Shown here: positions 33,474 to 42,316 of the stretch, one piece after another
How positions within the stretch are numbered: the stretch's first letter is position 1
How the letters are laid out: each line of letters starts with the position of its first letter
Assembly (NCBI GenBank): GCA_027296055.1
Contig: JAPUJT010000169.1
Span: forward strand, 45,366 to 109,365
Direction: 5' to 3'
Source of the DNA: Planctomycetota bacterium
Lineage (GTDB): Bacteria; Planctomycetota; JAPUJT01
DNA length: 64,000 nucleotides
Translations under genes and position numbers: made by a program
Notes under the pieces: generated by a model
Told to the model about the DNA's origin: nothing
The model's database searches: none
Seen by the model: the letters and a program-made list of their open reading frames with translations, nothing else

Positions 33474-35099
33474 ATGCGAAAGTCACTCCTCGTCGGAACA
33501 CTCTTCTTCATCGGAATCGGGGCTCTCGTCGTCATGACGGTCGTCCTCACCGACTGGACGCCGCGTGGGTTCGCTTTCACCATCAACTTCTCGAACGTCT
33601 CCGGACTCGTGAAGGAGAACCCCGTCTTCTATCACGGCTACAAGGTAGGAAAGATCAGGAGCATCGAGTGGAGGAAGGACGGGACACTCAAGGTCAAGGT
33701 CCGGATCCTCGAGGACCTGGACATCCCCCACGAATCGGAGTTCGTCGTGGAGGATTCGAGCTTCTTCGGGGGGAAGCAGCTTCGCATCCTCGACCCTGTC
33801 AGACCATCCGGAGCCTCCATCCGGGGGGGCGATGTCCTCGTGGGTCGCGGGGAATCGCGACCCCTCCTCGAAACGATGAAGGAGGCGGTGCAGAACGTCC
33901 AGGAGATCGTGGAGATCGGTCGCGAGGATCTCATCGCCGCTCTCTCCAGCCTTCGGAAGGCCCTCGACGGAATAGCCGAGGGAGAGGGAACGCTCGGGCA
34001 GCTGATTCAGAATCCCTCGGTCTACGAGACCCTGCAGGACGCGATGGAAAATCTGAAGGAGATCGCCGAGGAGCTGAACGATCCGAGGTTCATTGAACAG
34101 GTGAAACAGGCCGCCGAGACGATGAACCGAATTCTGAAGAGCCTGGACGAGGCGAATCTGGGCCGGACCGTCAAGGAGATCGGAGATACGGCGGCGACCG
34201 CCGGCGAGCTCCTCAATCGCGTCCAGAAGGGTCCGGGCAGCATTCACCGCCTCATCTACCGTGAGGATCTCGTGAAAAACTTGGAGGTCCTGACCGGCAG
34301 GCTCTCCAGAGGCGAAGGAACCATCGGCAGGCTGTTAGCGGACGACACCCTCTACCGCAAACTGGAGGAGACTCTGGAACCCCTCCCCGGGATTGAAAAG
34401 AAGGTCGACCAGATCGCCGAGAGGCTGCTGTCCACCGAATCAACGGTGGGGAAGCTCCTCGATAGCGCGGAGCTCTACGACAACGCCAACGAGGCGATGG
34501 AAGCTCTGATAAACACGCTCGGCGTCGCTTCGCGAACATCCGTTTCCGTCGGCATCGCGTACAGGCATACGTTCGAGCAGGAGCTGGGGATCGCGAAGAT
34601 GTTCCTCCGCCTGATCCCGCGTGGCAATCGCTACTTCCTCGTGGGCGGCAGCTTGATGAATCCCAGCAGCGGCGGCCCGATCATCTTCGATGAAGATGAT
34701 CAGGATGAAGGAAAGGCGATCGTGCAGGTGGACGTTCAGATCGCCCAGATTCTTTTTTTTGGCCGGGAGGATCTCAACCCCTGGAACGACGTCGCCGTTA
34801 CGATGCGGGTGGGGCTGATCGAGGGCAAGCCCGGCGGTGGCCTCGACGTCGATTTCCTCCAGGCCTTTCGCTTCACCGTCGAGGCGCGTGACACGCACAG
34901 GGACCAGGACAAGTTCGATGAGCAGATCGACAGGTTCTTGCTCCGCTCGGAGCTCTCCGTGAGGATCTGGAAGTATTTCCGAGTCTACGCGGGTGTGGAC
35001 AACATCGTCGAGGACGCGGGGTTCCTCGCCGGCGTCCAGGTCGAGTGGTTCGACGAGGACATCAAGGGCCTCGTATCTCTCCTTGCCACGGCCTTCTAG
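33474..35099 (+). CDS. mlaD: MlaD-type MCE-domain protein with C-terminal strand-rich (outer-membrane-like) domain
   Basis: 541 residues. One N-terminal TM helix (5-25), one MCE domain (about 32-115; FSNVSGLVKENPVFYHGYKVG), a long helical region (125-345) with repeated short motifs EGTLGQLI, KGPGSIHRLI, EGTIGRLLAD and ESTVGKLLDS, and a C-terminal domain (360-541) of alternating polar/hydrophobic strands ending in Phe (SLLATAF). The ending suggests a beta-barrel or beta-sheet that reaches the outer membrane. About three times longer than E. coli MlaD. Start ATG 33474, 35 bases after mlaF. Confidence 0.85.
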   Translation: MRKSLLVGTLFFIGIGALVVMTVVLTDWTPRGFAFTINFSNVSGLVKENPVFYHGYKVGKIRSIEWRKDGTLKVKVRILEDLDIPHESEFVVEDSSFFGGKQLRILDPVRPSGASIRGGDVLVGRGESRPLLETMKEAVQNVQEIVEIGREDLIAALSSLRKALDGIAEGEGTLGQLIQNPSVYETLQDAMENLKEIAEELNDPRFIEQVKQAAETMNRILKSLDEANLGRTVKEIGDTAATAGELLNRVQKGPGSIHRLIYREDLVKNLEVLTGRLSRGEGTIGRLLADDTLYRKLEETLEPLPGIEKKVDQIAERLLSTESTVGKLLDSAELYDNANEAMEALINTLGVASRTSVSVGIAYRHTFEQELGIAKMFLRLIPRGNRYFLVGGSLMNPSSGGPIIFDEDDQDEGKAIVQVDVQIAQILFFGREDLNPWNDVAVTMRVGLIEGKPGGGLDVDFLQAFRFTVEARDTHRDQDKFDEQIDRFLLRSELSVRIWKYFRVYAGVDNIVEDAGFLAGVQVEWFDEDIKGLVSLLATAF

Positions 35100-35112
35100 A
35101 TCAACCGAGGGC

Positions 35113-35142
35113 TTGAAAGAGCTGCAGAGCCGACCCTATAAT
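35113..35142 (+). promoter_or_regulatory. Promoter of the FHA-GAF-adenylate cyclase gene
   Basis: TTGAAA (35113), 18-base spacer, TATAAT (35137). The predicted leader to ATG 35256 is about 105 bases. Confidence 0.65.
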
Positions 35143-35255
35143 AGTCCGCTTATCCCTCTGGATGTGTGGGTTTTCAGCTGCCCGGGTCAAGGCGGCGGGA
35201 GAGGGAGACCCAACGAACAGGCTCGGGGGCCCACTTCAACAGCGGTATAGAATCG

Positions 35256-36860
35256 ATGCCCAAGCTGTACGTCAAAGAAGGCTGGAACAAGGGCGCCTAC
35301 TATGACATCCCGGAGGGGAAGGTCACCATCGGCCGCTCCTCATCCTGCAAGATCCGCGTCAAGGACTTCGACGTCTCGCGTGTCCACTCGGAGATCACGA
35401 TGCGCGACAACGGCGTGGTGACGATCCGAGACCTTCAGAGCAAGAACGGGACCCTGGTCAACAACTCTATCGTCGAGGAAGCGCAGCTCAAGGCCGGCGA
35501 CGAGACGCGCGTCGGGAACACGGTCTTCGTCTTCATGACCGATAAGGAGACGGACATCCCCAGCGAGGGGATCGACCTGGAGCCGATGCCCGACGAGCCG
35601 GAAGCCCCGATGCAAACGATCATCGGGATCCAGCAGTCGAGCCTGTTCGAGGAGAAGGAGGGCGCCAAAGACGAGGGGACCCAGGCCCTCCAGCGGGCGA
35701 AGACGAACCTGAAGCTCCTCAACCAGATCCATCAGGGAATCGCCTCCGAGATGGAGCTGTCTCGAGTGCTCGAGAAGATCATGGACCTCGTCTTCGAGAA
35801 GATGACACCGGATCAGGGGTTCATCCTCCTCCTCGACGAGAAGTCCGGAAAGCTGGTTCCGCGATTCTCCCGCAACAAGAAGGGACAGACCTCGTTCTCC
35901 GACATCGGCGTATCGAGGTCGATCATCAACCGGGCGCTGAAGGACGAGGTCGCGATTCTCAGCCAGGATATATTCGGCGGCGGCCAGCAGTCACAGAGTA
36001 TCGTGCAGTTCAACATCAAGAGCGCGATGTGCGTTCCGCTGAAAGCGAAGGAACACATCCTCGGCGTCCTCCAGGTGCACAACCGGCTCACTTCTCCCGA
36101 TTTCAGCGACGACGATCTCGAGCTTCTCACCGCGATCTGCAACATGACGGCCATGGCGATCGAGAATGCGAAGCTCTACCAGGACGTCCAGAAGGAAGTG
36201 AAGCGCCGCAGCGACCTGTCCAAGTACTTCTCTCCTCAGCTCGTCGAGCAGCTGATGGAAGGGAACCTCGACATGAATATGAAGGGGCAGAAGGAAAAGC
36301 TATCGATCCTCTTCTCCGACATTCGAGGGTTCACCCGGCTCTCGGGAGATCTCGCCCCGGAGATGCTCGTTGACATGCTCAACGATCACCTGTCGATGTT
36401 GACCAACGTGCTCTTCAAGCATCAGGGATTCCTCAGCAAGTTCCTCGGAGACGGGCTGATGGCAGTGTTCAGCGTGCCGCGTGCCCATCCGGACGACGGC
36501 CAGAAAGCCGTCCGCGCTGCCCTCGAGATGCAAGAGCGCAACAAGCAGCTGAACGATAAGTGGGCGAAGGAGGGCAAGAAGATCTTCCCGGTGGGGATCG
36601 GCATCAATACGGGAATCGCCATGATCGGAAATGTGGGGGGAGAGCAGCTCGAGTTCGCCATCCTGGGCGACGTGGTCAATGTGGCGGCCCGCCTCTGTTC
36701 CAAGGCAAAAGCCGATGAGGTGCTCATCTCGAGATCCACGAAGGATGAGCTCCCGGACACGTTCGAAGTGGAGGGACCCCAGCACCTCGAGTTGAAGGGG
36801 AAGGTCGAGACCACGGAAGCCTACAGCGTCCTTCGGGAATTACAGTCCTTTTCCGTCTGA
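35256..36860 (+). CDS. Class III adenylate/guanylate cyclase with FHA and GAF input domains
   Basis: 534 residues. FHA domain 1-95 (VTIGRSSSCKIRVKDFDVSRVHSE, SKNGTLVNN), GAF domain about 155-310, then a class III cyclase domain (about 345-520). Metal-binding aspartates are in FSDIRGFTRLSG and KFLGDGLMAVF; the Asn/Arg pair is in LGDVVNVAARLC, so it should be active. The Lys in KFLGDG is as in adenylate cyclases. ATG 35256 lacks a strong Shine-Dalgarno. Same input layout as the diguanylate cyclase at 24485. Confidence 0.9.
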   Translation: MPKLYVKEGWNKGAYYDIPEGKVTIGRSSSCKIRVKDFDVSRVHSEITMRDNGVVTIRDLQSKNGTLVNNSIVEEAQLKAGDETRVGNTVFVFMTDKETDIPSEGIDLEPMPDEPEAPMQTIIGIQQSSLFEEKEGAKDEGTQALQRAKTNLKLLNQIHQGIASEMELSRVLEKIMDLVFEKMTPDQGFILLLDEKSGKLVPRFSRNKKGQTSFSDIGVSRSIINRALKDEVAILSQDIFGGGQQSQSIVQFNIKSAMCVPLKAKEHILGVLQVHNRLTSPDFSDDDLELLTAICNMTAMAIENAKLYQDVQKEVKRRSDLSKYFSPQLVEQLMEGNLDMNMKGQKEKLSILFSDIRGFTRLSGDLAPEMLVDMLNDHLSMLTNVLFKHQGFLSKFLGDGLMAVFSVPRAHPDDGQKAVRAALEMQERNKQLNDKWAKEGKKIFPVGIGINTGIAMIGNVGGEQLEFAILGDVVNVAARLCSKAKADEVLISRSTKDELPDTFEVEGPQHLELKGKVETTEAYSVLRELQSFSV

Positions 36861-36884
36861 CCTCCCTTACCGCATCCGCTGCAA

Positions 36885-38114
36885 GTGAAGAAGAAGAATC
36901 CAGGTCCGATGATCCCTCTGGAAGAGGCCCTGCGGATCGTTCTCGAGCGATGCCCGCGGCTTCCCAGCGACGAGGTCTCCCTTTATCAAGCGCCAGGGGC
37001 CGTTCTCGCGGAGGAGATACGCTCCGACCGGGACTATCCGCCCTTCACTCGATCGGCCATGGACGGGTTCGCCGTCCGAGCGAGCGACACGGAAAATCCT
37101 CCCAGGACCCTGAGCGTCGTGGAAGAGATCCGCGCTGGACAGACGCCCGAAAGATCCGTCGGCGCGGGTGAGGCGAGCTCGATCATGACCGGCGCCCCGT
37201 TGCCCGAGGGTGCCGATGCGGTGATCCCTGTGGAGCAGACGGAGCCGCAGGGAGATCGATCCGTGGTCCTGCAGGCGCAGGTCCAGCCCGGCCAGCACAT
37301 ATGTCTTCAAGGAGAGGACATGATCGAGGGCGCCGTCGCGATCGAGGAGGGGACGCGGATCCGCCCGGAAGAGATCGCCGTGCTGGCCGCCCTGGGCCGC
37401 GATCGACCGAAGATCTATCGGAAGCCGTCGGTGGCGATCCTGTCGACCGGGGACGAGCTCGTCGATGCAAGCGCAGAGCCCGCCTCCGGTCAGATCCGCA
37501 ACTCCAACGGGTATGCGCTCTGGGCACAGAGCCGATCGATGGGAGTGCCTGCCCATCTGCTAGGCATCGCTCCGGATCGACCGGAGGTGATCGAGGAGAA
37601 GATCCGGGAGGCGCTGCAGGATGATCTCGTCCTCATTTCCGGCGGCGTGTCGATGGGAGAGTATGACCTGGTCGGTCAGGTACTCACCTCCCTCGGTCTC
37701 GAGCCGGGCTTCGAGCGGGTGGCCATCAAGCCGGGAAAGCCCACCATCTTCGGAACGATCGGCGGCAAGCCGGTCTTTGGCCTGCCGGGAAACCCCGTCT
37801 CTGGATTCGTGATCTTCCACATCCTCGTTCGCCCCGCGATCGAAAAGATGATGGGCATTCGTCGCCCCGCCTGGGATGAAAGGGAGGCGGTCCTGGAGGA
37901 GGGGAACCTGAAGCCGACAAAGAGGTGGCAGTTCCTGCCGGCGATCCTGCGTCGTGAGGGGAAGGGTTACCGCGTCCGCAGGGTCCCCTGGAAGGGATCC
38001 GGCGACATCTTCGGGCCATCTCGCGGAAACTGTCTCGTGCAGGTTCCGATCGACTCTCCTCCCCTTGGACCGGGGGATGCAGTTCGAGTGATCCCTCTCC
38101 AGGAGAGCCTGTAG
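36885..38114 (+). CDS. moeA: Molybdopterin molybdenumtransferase
   Basis: 409-residue MoeA, which inserts molybdate into adenylylated molybdopterin to make active cofactor. Key stretches: DYPPFTRSAMDGFAVRA, VGAGEASSIMTGAPLPEGADAV, STGDELVDA, NSNGYAL, SGGVSMGEYDLV and GLPGNPVSGFV; the C-terminal domain IV is present. GTG 36885 is used; ATG 36909 is a possible later start. It implies molybdoenzymes elsewhere. lnt starts 3 bases after its stop. Confidence 0.95.
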   Translation: MKKKNPGPMIPLEEALRIVLERCPRLPSDEVSLYQAPGAVLAEEIRSDRDYPPFTRSAMDGFAVRASDTENPPRTLSVVEEIRAGQTPERSVGAGEASSIMTGAPLPEGADAVIPVEQTEPQGDRSVVLQAQVQPGQHICLQGEDMIEGAVAIEEGTRIRPEEIAVLAALGRDRPKIYRKPSVAILSTGDELVDASAEPASGQIRNSNGYALWAQSRSMGVPAHLLGIAPDRPEVIEEKIREALQDDLVLISGGVSMGEYDLVGQVLTSLGLEPGFERVAIKPGKPTIFGTIGGKPVFGLPGNPVSGFVIFHILVRPAIEKMMGIRRPAWDEREAVLEEGNLKPTKRWQFLPAILRREGKGYRVRRVPWKGSGDIFGPSRGNCLVQVPIDSPPLGPGDAVRVIPLQESL

Positions 38115-38117
38115 TCC

Positions 38118-39716
38118 ATGGCGGCAGGAAGTATCAAGGCGAAGGATTCGCTGGCGGTTCGGCTCGGCCTCGCCGTGCTCTCGAGCATCCTTTTTCGCCT
38201 GTCGTTTCCAACGCCTTCCCTGATCCCCCTCGCCTGGATAGCTCTCGCCCCCCTCTTCTGGGTGTGCGTCCGGGCGACCCCACGACGAGCTGCCGTGGCC
38301 GCCGGCCTGTCTGGCCTTCTGGTCGCCCTCCTATCTCTCCCCGGATTCCGCCACCTGACCTGGGCGGCCTATCTGGCCCCTGCCTGCGTCGGCGCGGTCT
38401 ATTACGCCGTCGTCGGCGCCGGGATCTCCTGGGCATCCAACCGGGATGGGATTCCGCTGATCATCACGGCCCCTACTTTCTGGACAGCCTACGAATTCCT
38501 CCGTTCGGTGATCCCGGTGATCAAGTTCCCCTGGCTCCTCGCCGGTCAGACCCAGGTGAGCTGGACGACCTTGATCCAGGCGGCGGATCTCGGCGGCGTT
38601 TATCTCCTCTCCTTCCTGGTCATACTCTTCAACGCGTACCTCGCCAGCGTGGCCCTCGCCTGGCGTGAGCCCCGCCGCAGGGAGAAGACGATCGTCCTCG
38701 GGTGGATACCGCTGGGCCTGGTGCTCGTCACGCTTCTGTACGGTGTGATCCGGATCCGAACCATCGAGGTGGAGACCGGCCCCAAGGTGGCACTGATCCA
38801 GGGAAACGTACCTCAAGCTATCAAGCTGGATGATCAGGGGCAGAAGATGCTCCAGGAGTACATGAACCTCACCCGCCGGGCCATCCCGGAGGATCCGGAT
38901 CTCATCGTCTGGCCGGAGACGATGTACCCCTATCCGATCGACCCGGCGGAGATGACCGAGTTTTCCGATCCCGAGAGGAAGGCGTATCTGGGAGTGAGGG
39001 AGAGTCTCCTTCGGACAGCGCGGGGGAGAGACATCTCATTCCTGATCGGCGCTATTCGCGCGGTCGGCGACGACATGAGGAACAGCGCCTATCTGTTTTC
39101 GCCTGACGGGACGATTCTCGGACGCTACGACAAGATAGATCTCGTTCCCCTCGGGGAGACGATTCCCTTTCACAAGGCCTGGCCAGCACTCGGAAAATTC
39201 ATCAGCAAGAACTTCCTCCCCGAGGGATTCGGATCCCTCGAACCGGGCGAACGGGTGGAGATTTTTGAACTGGGTCGGCACAAGTTCGCCGTGTCCATCT
39301 GCTACGAGATCTCGTTCCCCAACCTCGCCCGAGAGGCGCGGGCAGGAGGGGCGGACTTCATCGTGAGCATCTCCAACGATGCATGGTTCGAGGACGGGGC
39401 CGAGCTGGACCTGGCGAAGGACCAGGCGATCTTCCGGGCAGTCGAGAACAGGATCGGGATCGCTCGGGCAGCCAACACGGGAATCTCTTCCTTCGTCGAT
39501 CCGATCGGAAGGTCCCGGATCTTCACGGATCGCGGGAAGCGAAAGCAGGTGGCAGGGGTGCTGGCGAGGCGGATCACGACCTCTTCCAGCACCACCGTGT
39601 ATACGAAGATCGGAGACCTCTTCGCCTGGCTCATGGTGGCGGGGTCCGCGCTTATCCTCTTACCAATAGGTCGCTTGCGGAAGACGCGCCCCGAAGACGA
39701 GGGAAAGCCGGCCTGA
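38118..39716 (+). CDS. lnt: Apolipoprotein N-acyltransferase
   Basis: 532 residues. N-terminal six to seven TM helices followed by a nitrilase domain with the catalytic triad: Glu in WPETMYPY, Lys in GRYDKIDLVP and Cys in SICYEISFPNLA; a last TM helix near 510. It adds the third acyl chain to lipoproteins at the inner membrane, matching the several predicted lipoproteins here and a diderm envelope. ATG 38118 with GGAGAG upstream. Confidence 0.95.
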   Translation: MAAGSIKAKDSLAVRLGLAVLSSILFRLSFPTPSLIPLAWIALAPLFWVCVRATPRRAAVAAGLSGLLVALLSLPGFRHLTWAAYLAPACVGAVYYAVVGAGISWASNRDGIPLIITAPTFWTAYEFLRSVIPVIKFPWLLAGQTQVSWTTLIQAADLGGVYLLSFLVILFNAYLASVALAWREPRRREKTIVLGWIPLGLVLVTLLYGVIRIRTIEVETGPKVALIQGNVPQAIKLDDQGQKMLQEYMNLTRRAIPEDPDLIVWPETMYPYPIDPAEMTEFSDPERKAYLGVRESLLRTARGRDISFLIGAIRAVGDDMRNSAYLFSPDGTILGRYDKIDLVPLGETIPFHKAWPALGKFISKNFLPEGFGSLEPGERVEIFELGRHKFAVSICYEISFPNLAREARAGGADFIVSISNDAWFEDGAELDLAKDQAIFRAVENRIGIARAANTGISSFVDPIGRSRIFTDRGKRKQVAGVLARRITTSSSTTVYTKIGDLFAWLMVAGSALILLPIGRLRKTRPEDEGKPA

Positions 39717-39724
39717 ACGACCCG

Positions 39725-39739
39725 GGCCCCCCGGGGGCC
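39725..39739 (+). terminator. GC hairpin after lnt
   Basis: GGCCCC and GGGGCC form a tight 6-bp stem just past the lnt stop. No T-tract follows. Confidence 0.35.
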
Positions 39740-39802
39740 GTTCGAACGCACCGTTTCGTCACCTCGCATCGATTCCCTGGTTCGAAGGAATTCTATAGTT
39801 GG

Positions 39803-39830
39803 TTGACTTGAAACAAGCGGTCGCTAGAAT
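39803..39830 (+). promoter_or_regulatory. Promoter of the coiled-coil protein gene
   Basis: TTGACT (39803), 16-base spacer, TAGAAT (39825). The leader to ATG 39921 is about 85 bases. Confidence 0.65.
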
Positions 39831-39920
39831 CCCCCTCTCGCCTCCCCGAAGTAAGTCCTGGAGAGTAAATGGATTTGCGTATCGCGGGTGGGGGCTCAAG
39901 ATCACTAGGGAGGGTCATAG

Positions 39921-40781
39921 ATGAGTACCCTGGCGAAGGTTTTCGTCATCATCAATCTCGTTCTCTCCATCGTCTTCATCACGCTGGCGGGGACGCTCTT
40001 CCACTATCAGAAGGACTGGAGGGCTGCCTTCGAATCCCTGCGCGGGGCTCAAAAGCTCCGTATTGACGCCTACTCGGACAAGGTCAATTCGCTCCAGGGT
40101 GAGATCGCCACTCTCGACGCCTACATCAACGGCAAGGAAGAGGAAACCCGCCAGAAGGACTCTTCCCTCGACAAGCTGCGCGAGGATCTGATGTCCCTTC
40201 GGGCCAGCCTTTCCGTCAAGAGACAGGAGTTCCAGCTCCTTCTCAGCGAGCACAAGAAGGTCGTGGATCAGATCGACAGCAAGGACGCGCGCATCCGGGA
40301 CCTCTCGTCGGAGAACGACGTGGTGAAAACGGAGCGAGGCGTTGCCCTTCAGGACAAGGAGGTCGCCGAGTTCCAGGTGGCCCGACTCACCCAGATCAAG
40401 AACGATCTGGAAGGGGACCTCGCCGACCTGAGGAAGGCCCATCACACCGTCAAGATCAAGCAGGAGGACCTCCAGGGGATACTGGATCAGCTCCAGGAGT
40501 ACGGCGTGAACTGGAGGACCTGGGTCGTCGAGGGCGTTCCTCCTCCGACGATTCATGCGAAGGTGACGGCCGTCGAGGCCGAAGATGGGCTCGCGATCCT
40601 CAGTGTTGGCAGCAACGACAAGGCGGAGGTCGGCCACCAGTTCACCGTGTTCCGCGGGAACCAGTTCGTAGCCCGCGTGGTGCTGGAGATGGTGGAGTCT
40701 ACCTGGAGTGGAGCCCGGATCCTCGACCAGCAGTTGCCGGTCCGGGAAGGCGACGACGCTTCCACCCGCCCAGGGTTCTAG
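39921..40781 (+). CDS. Membrane-anchored coiled-coil protein with C-terminal beta domain
   Basis: 286 residues, no family name known to me. One TM helix (7-28) near the N-terminus, then about 150 residues of heptad-rich coiled coil (SLDKLREDLMSLRASLSVKR and onward), and a C-terminal domain (about 205-280) with VGSNDKAEVGHQFTVFRGNQF that resembles the FlgT C-terminal/ASPIC-like small beta fold. Topology suggests a periplasmic scaffold. It is followed by a 97-residue membrane protein and then mreB, so a role in cell shape or envelope is possible. Confidence 0.65.
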   Translation: MSTLAKVFVIINLVLSIVFITLAGTLFHYQKDWRAAFESLRGAQKLRIDAYSDKVNSLQGEIATLDAYINGKEEETRQKDSSLDKLREDLMSLRASLSVKRQEFQLLLSEHKKVVDQIDSKDARIRDLSSENDVVKTERGVALQDKEVAEFQVARLTQIKNDLEGDLADLRKAHHTVKIKQEDLQGILDQLQEYGVNWRTWVVEGVPPPTIHAKVTAVEAEDGLAILSVGSNDKAEVGHQFTVFRGNQFVARVVLEMVESTWSGARILDQQLPVREGDDASTRPGF

Positions 40782-40796
40782 ACGAAGGAGCGGTTG

Positions 40797-41090
40797 ATGG
40801 CCAAGAATCTCGATCTCACCACGACCGAAGACGAGCTCCTGGAAAGGAAGCCTCGCCATCCCGAGTCGACGGCCATGATCATCCTCACCACGCTCTGCCT
40901 GATCGGGGCGATCACCTACGCAGGGAACCATCTGTTCGGACGATATCTCGGCCTGGCCGTGGAGGACAAGATAGCCCTGGAGCAGGAACAGACTCCCGCG
41001 CAGGCGGCCCTGGATGCGGTCGCTCAAAAGGACGTGGATCCCGACGCGATGAAGGCCGCTATCCAGCGCGCCCAGGGGAACCGGGAGTAG
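40797..41090 (+). CDS. Small single-span membrane protein
   Basis: 97 residues, unknown. A charged cytosolic N-terminus (about 27 residues) precedes one TM helix (MIILTTLCLIGAITYAGNHL) and a short Ala/Glu-rich periplasmic tail. ATG 40797 has AGGAG six bases upstream; it follows the coiled-coil gene by 15 bases and is almost certainly cotranscribed with it. Confidence 0.65.
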   Translation: MAKNLDLTTTEDELLERKPRHPESTAMIILTTLCLIGAITYAGNHLFGRYLGLAVEDKIALEQEQTPAQAALDAVAQKDVDPDAMKAAIQRAQGNRE

Positions 41091-41155
41091 GCCCCGAAGC
41101 CCTGATCCTGAACCGAGACCCCCCAGCCCACAATCCATCTGAAACCAGCCATAGG

Positions 41156-41200
41156 TTGACATATTGTGGTGTGTGTGCTTCCATCCACTAGATATTGTGG
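41156..41200 (+). promoter_or_regulatory. Promoter region of mreB with direct repeat
   Basis: TTGACA (41156) is followed at 17-base spacing only by TTCCAT. The sequence ATATTGTGG occurs at 41161-41169 and again at 41192-41200, 31 bases apart (about three helical turns), which could be a regulator-binding pair. Confidence 0.4.
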
Positions 41201-41251
41201 TTGAGGTGCGCGCGAGGCGCACCCTCGGCACCGTGGAGGGCGAGTACGACC

Positions 41252-42298
41252 ATGTTCATGAGCCGGATTCTGGGGATGTTTTCCACGGACATGGGGATAG
41301 ATCTCGGGACCTGCAACACCCTGGTCACCGTTCAGGGTCAGGGGATCGTCCTGGCAGAGCCGTCCGTGGTGGCGGTCCGGAAGGGGACGAACAAGGTCTT
41401 GATGGGGGGGAAAGCCGTCGGAGCCGCCGCCAAGGAGATGCTGGGAAGGGCACCCCCCAACATCGACGCGATCCGACCGATGAAGGACGGGGTGATCGCC
41501 GACTTCGAGATCGCAGAGGCGATGATCCGCTATTTCATCGATCGCGTCCACAACCGGAAGTGGGGGGTCCGGCCTCGAGTCGTGATCGCCGTTCCCTCGG
41601 GGATCACGGGGGTGGAGAGACGGGCCGTCCACAGCGCGGCGGAGCGAGCGGGCGCCCGGAAGGTCTATCTCGTCGAGGAGCCGCGAGCGGCCGGGATCGG
41701 AGCCGGGCTCCCCATCGATGAGCCCGTGGCAAGCATGGTTGTCGACGTCGGCGGAGGTACGACCGAGATCGCGGTGCTCGCCCTGGCCGACGTCGTGATC
41801 TCGGAGAGCATACGCGTGGCCGGAGACGATATGGACGAGGCCATCGCCGCCCACGTCAGGAAGGAGCACCAGCTACTGATCGGCGAGCCGACGGCGGAAA
41901 GGATCAAGATCAGCATCGGGTCCGCTCACCCGCTGGAGCGCGAGCTGCAGATGTCGGTGAAGGGGCGGGATACCGTCTCCGGAATGCCGCGCGGCGAGAC
42001 AGTCACCTCGGAGGAGATGCGGGAGGCCCTCTCCGGACCGATCGAGACGATCTACAGCGCCATCCGGAAGGTCCTGGAGCAGACTCCCCCCGAGCTATCG
42101 GCAGATCTGGTGGACCGGGGAATCCTCCTTTGCGGGGGAGGCGCCCTCTTGCGCGGTCTCGACCGGGCCATGTCAGACGCGATCAATCTCCCGGTACGCC
42201 TGGCAGATGATCCCCTCATCTGCGTCGCCATCGGGACCGGCCTCTTCCTCGAAAACCTCGACAAGTTTTCCGACGTCCTCGATGCGGGGGATCGCTAG
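41252..42298 (+). CDS. mreB: Rod shape-determining protein MreB
   Basis: 348-residue bacterial actin. Phosphate-1 loop MGIDLGTCNTLV, connect-1 and phosphate-2 VVDVGGGTTEIAVL, adenosine motif LCGGGALLRGLDR; typical EEPRAAGIGAGLPI. It polymerises at the inner membrane to guide lateral wall synthesis. ATG 41252 has GGAGGG 11 bases upstream; residues before it in the frame are not conserved. First of mreB-mreC-mreD. Confidence 0.95.
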   Translation: MFMSRILGMFSTDMGIDLGTCNTLVTVQGQGIVLAEPSVVAVRKGTNKVLMGGKAVGAAAKEMLGRAPPNIDAIRPMKDGVIADFEIAEAMIRYFIDRVHNRKWGVRPRVVIAVPSGITGVERRAVHSAAERAGARKVYLVEEPRAAGIGAGLPIDEPVASMVVDVGGGTTEIAVLALADVVISESIRVAGDDMDEAIAAHVRKEHQLLIGEPTAERIKISIGSAHPLERELQMSVKGRDTVSGMPRGETVTSEEMREALSGPIETIYSAIRKVLEQTPPELSADLVDRGILLCGGGALLRGLDRAMSDAINLPVRLADDPLICVAIGTGLFLENLDKFSDVLDAGDR

Positions 42299-42316
42299 GC
42301 CGCTCCGATACTGAAG

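Noticed and set aside
34751..34760. T-rich run in mlaD as a second frameshift site
   Set aside because: The frame is intact through the run (ILFFGRED), so no shift is needed.
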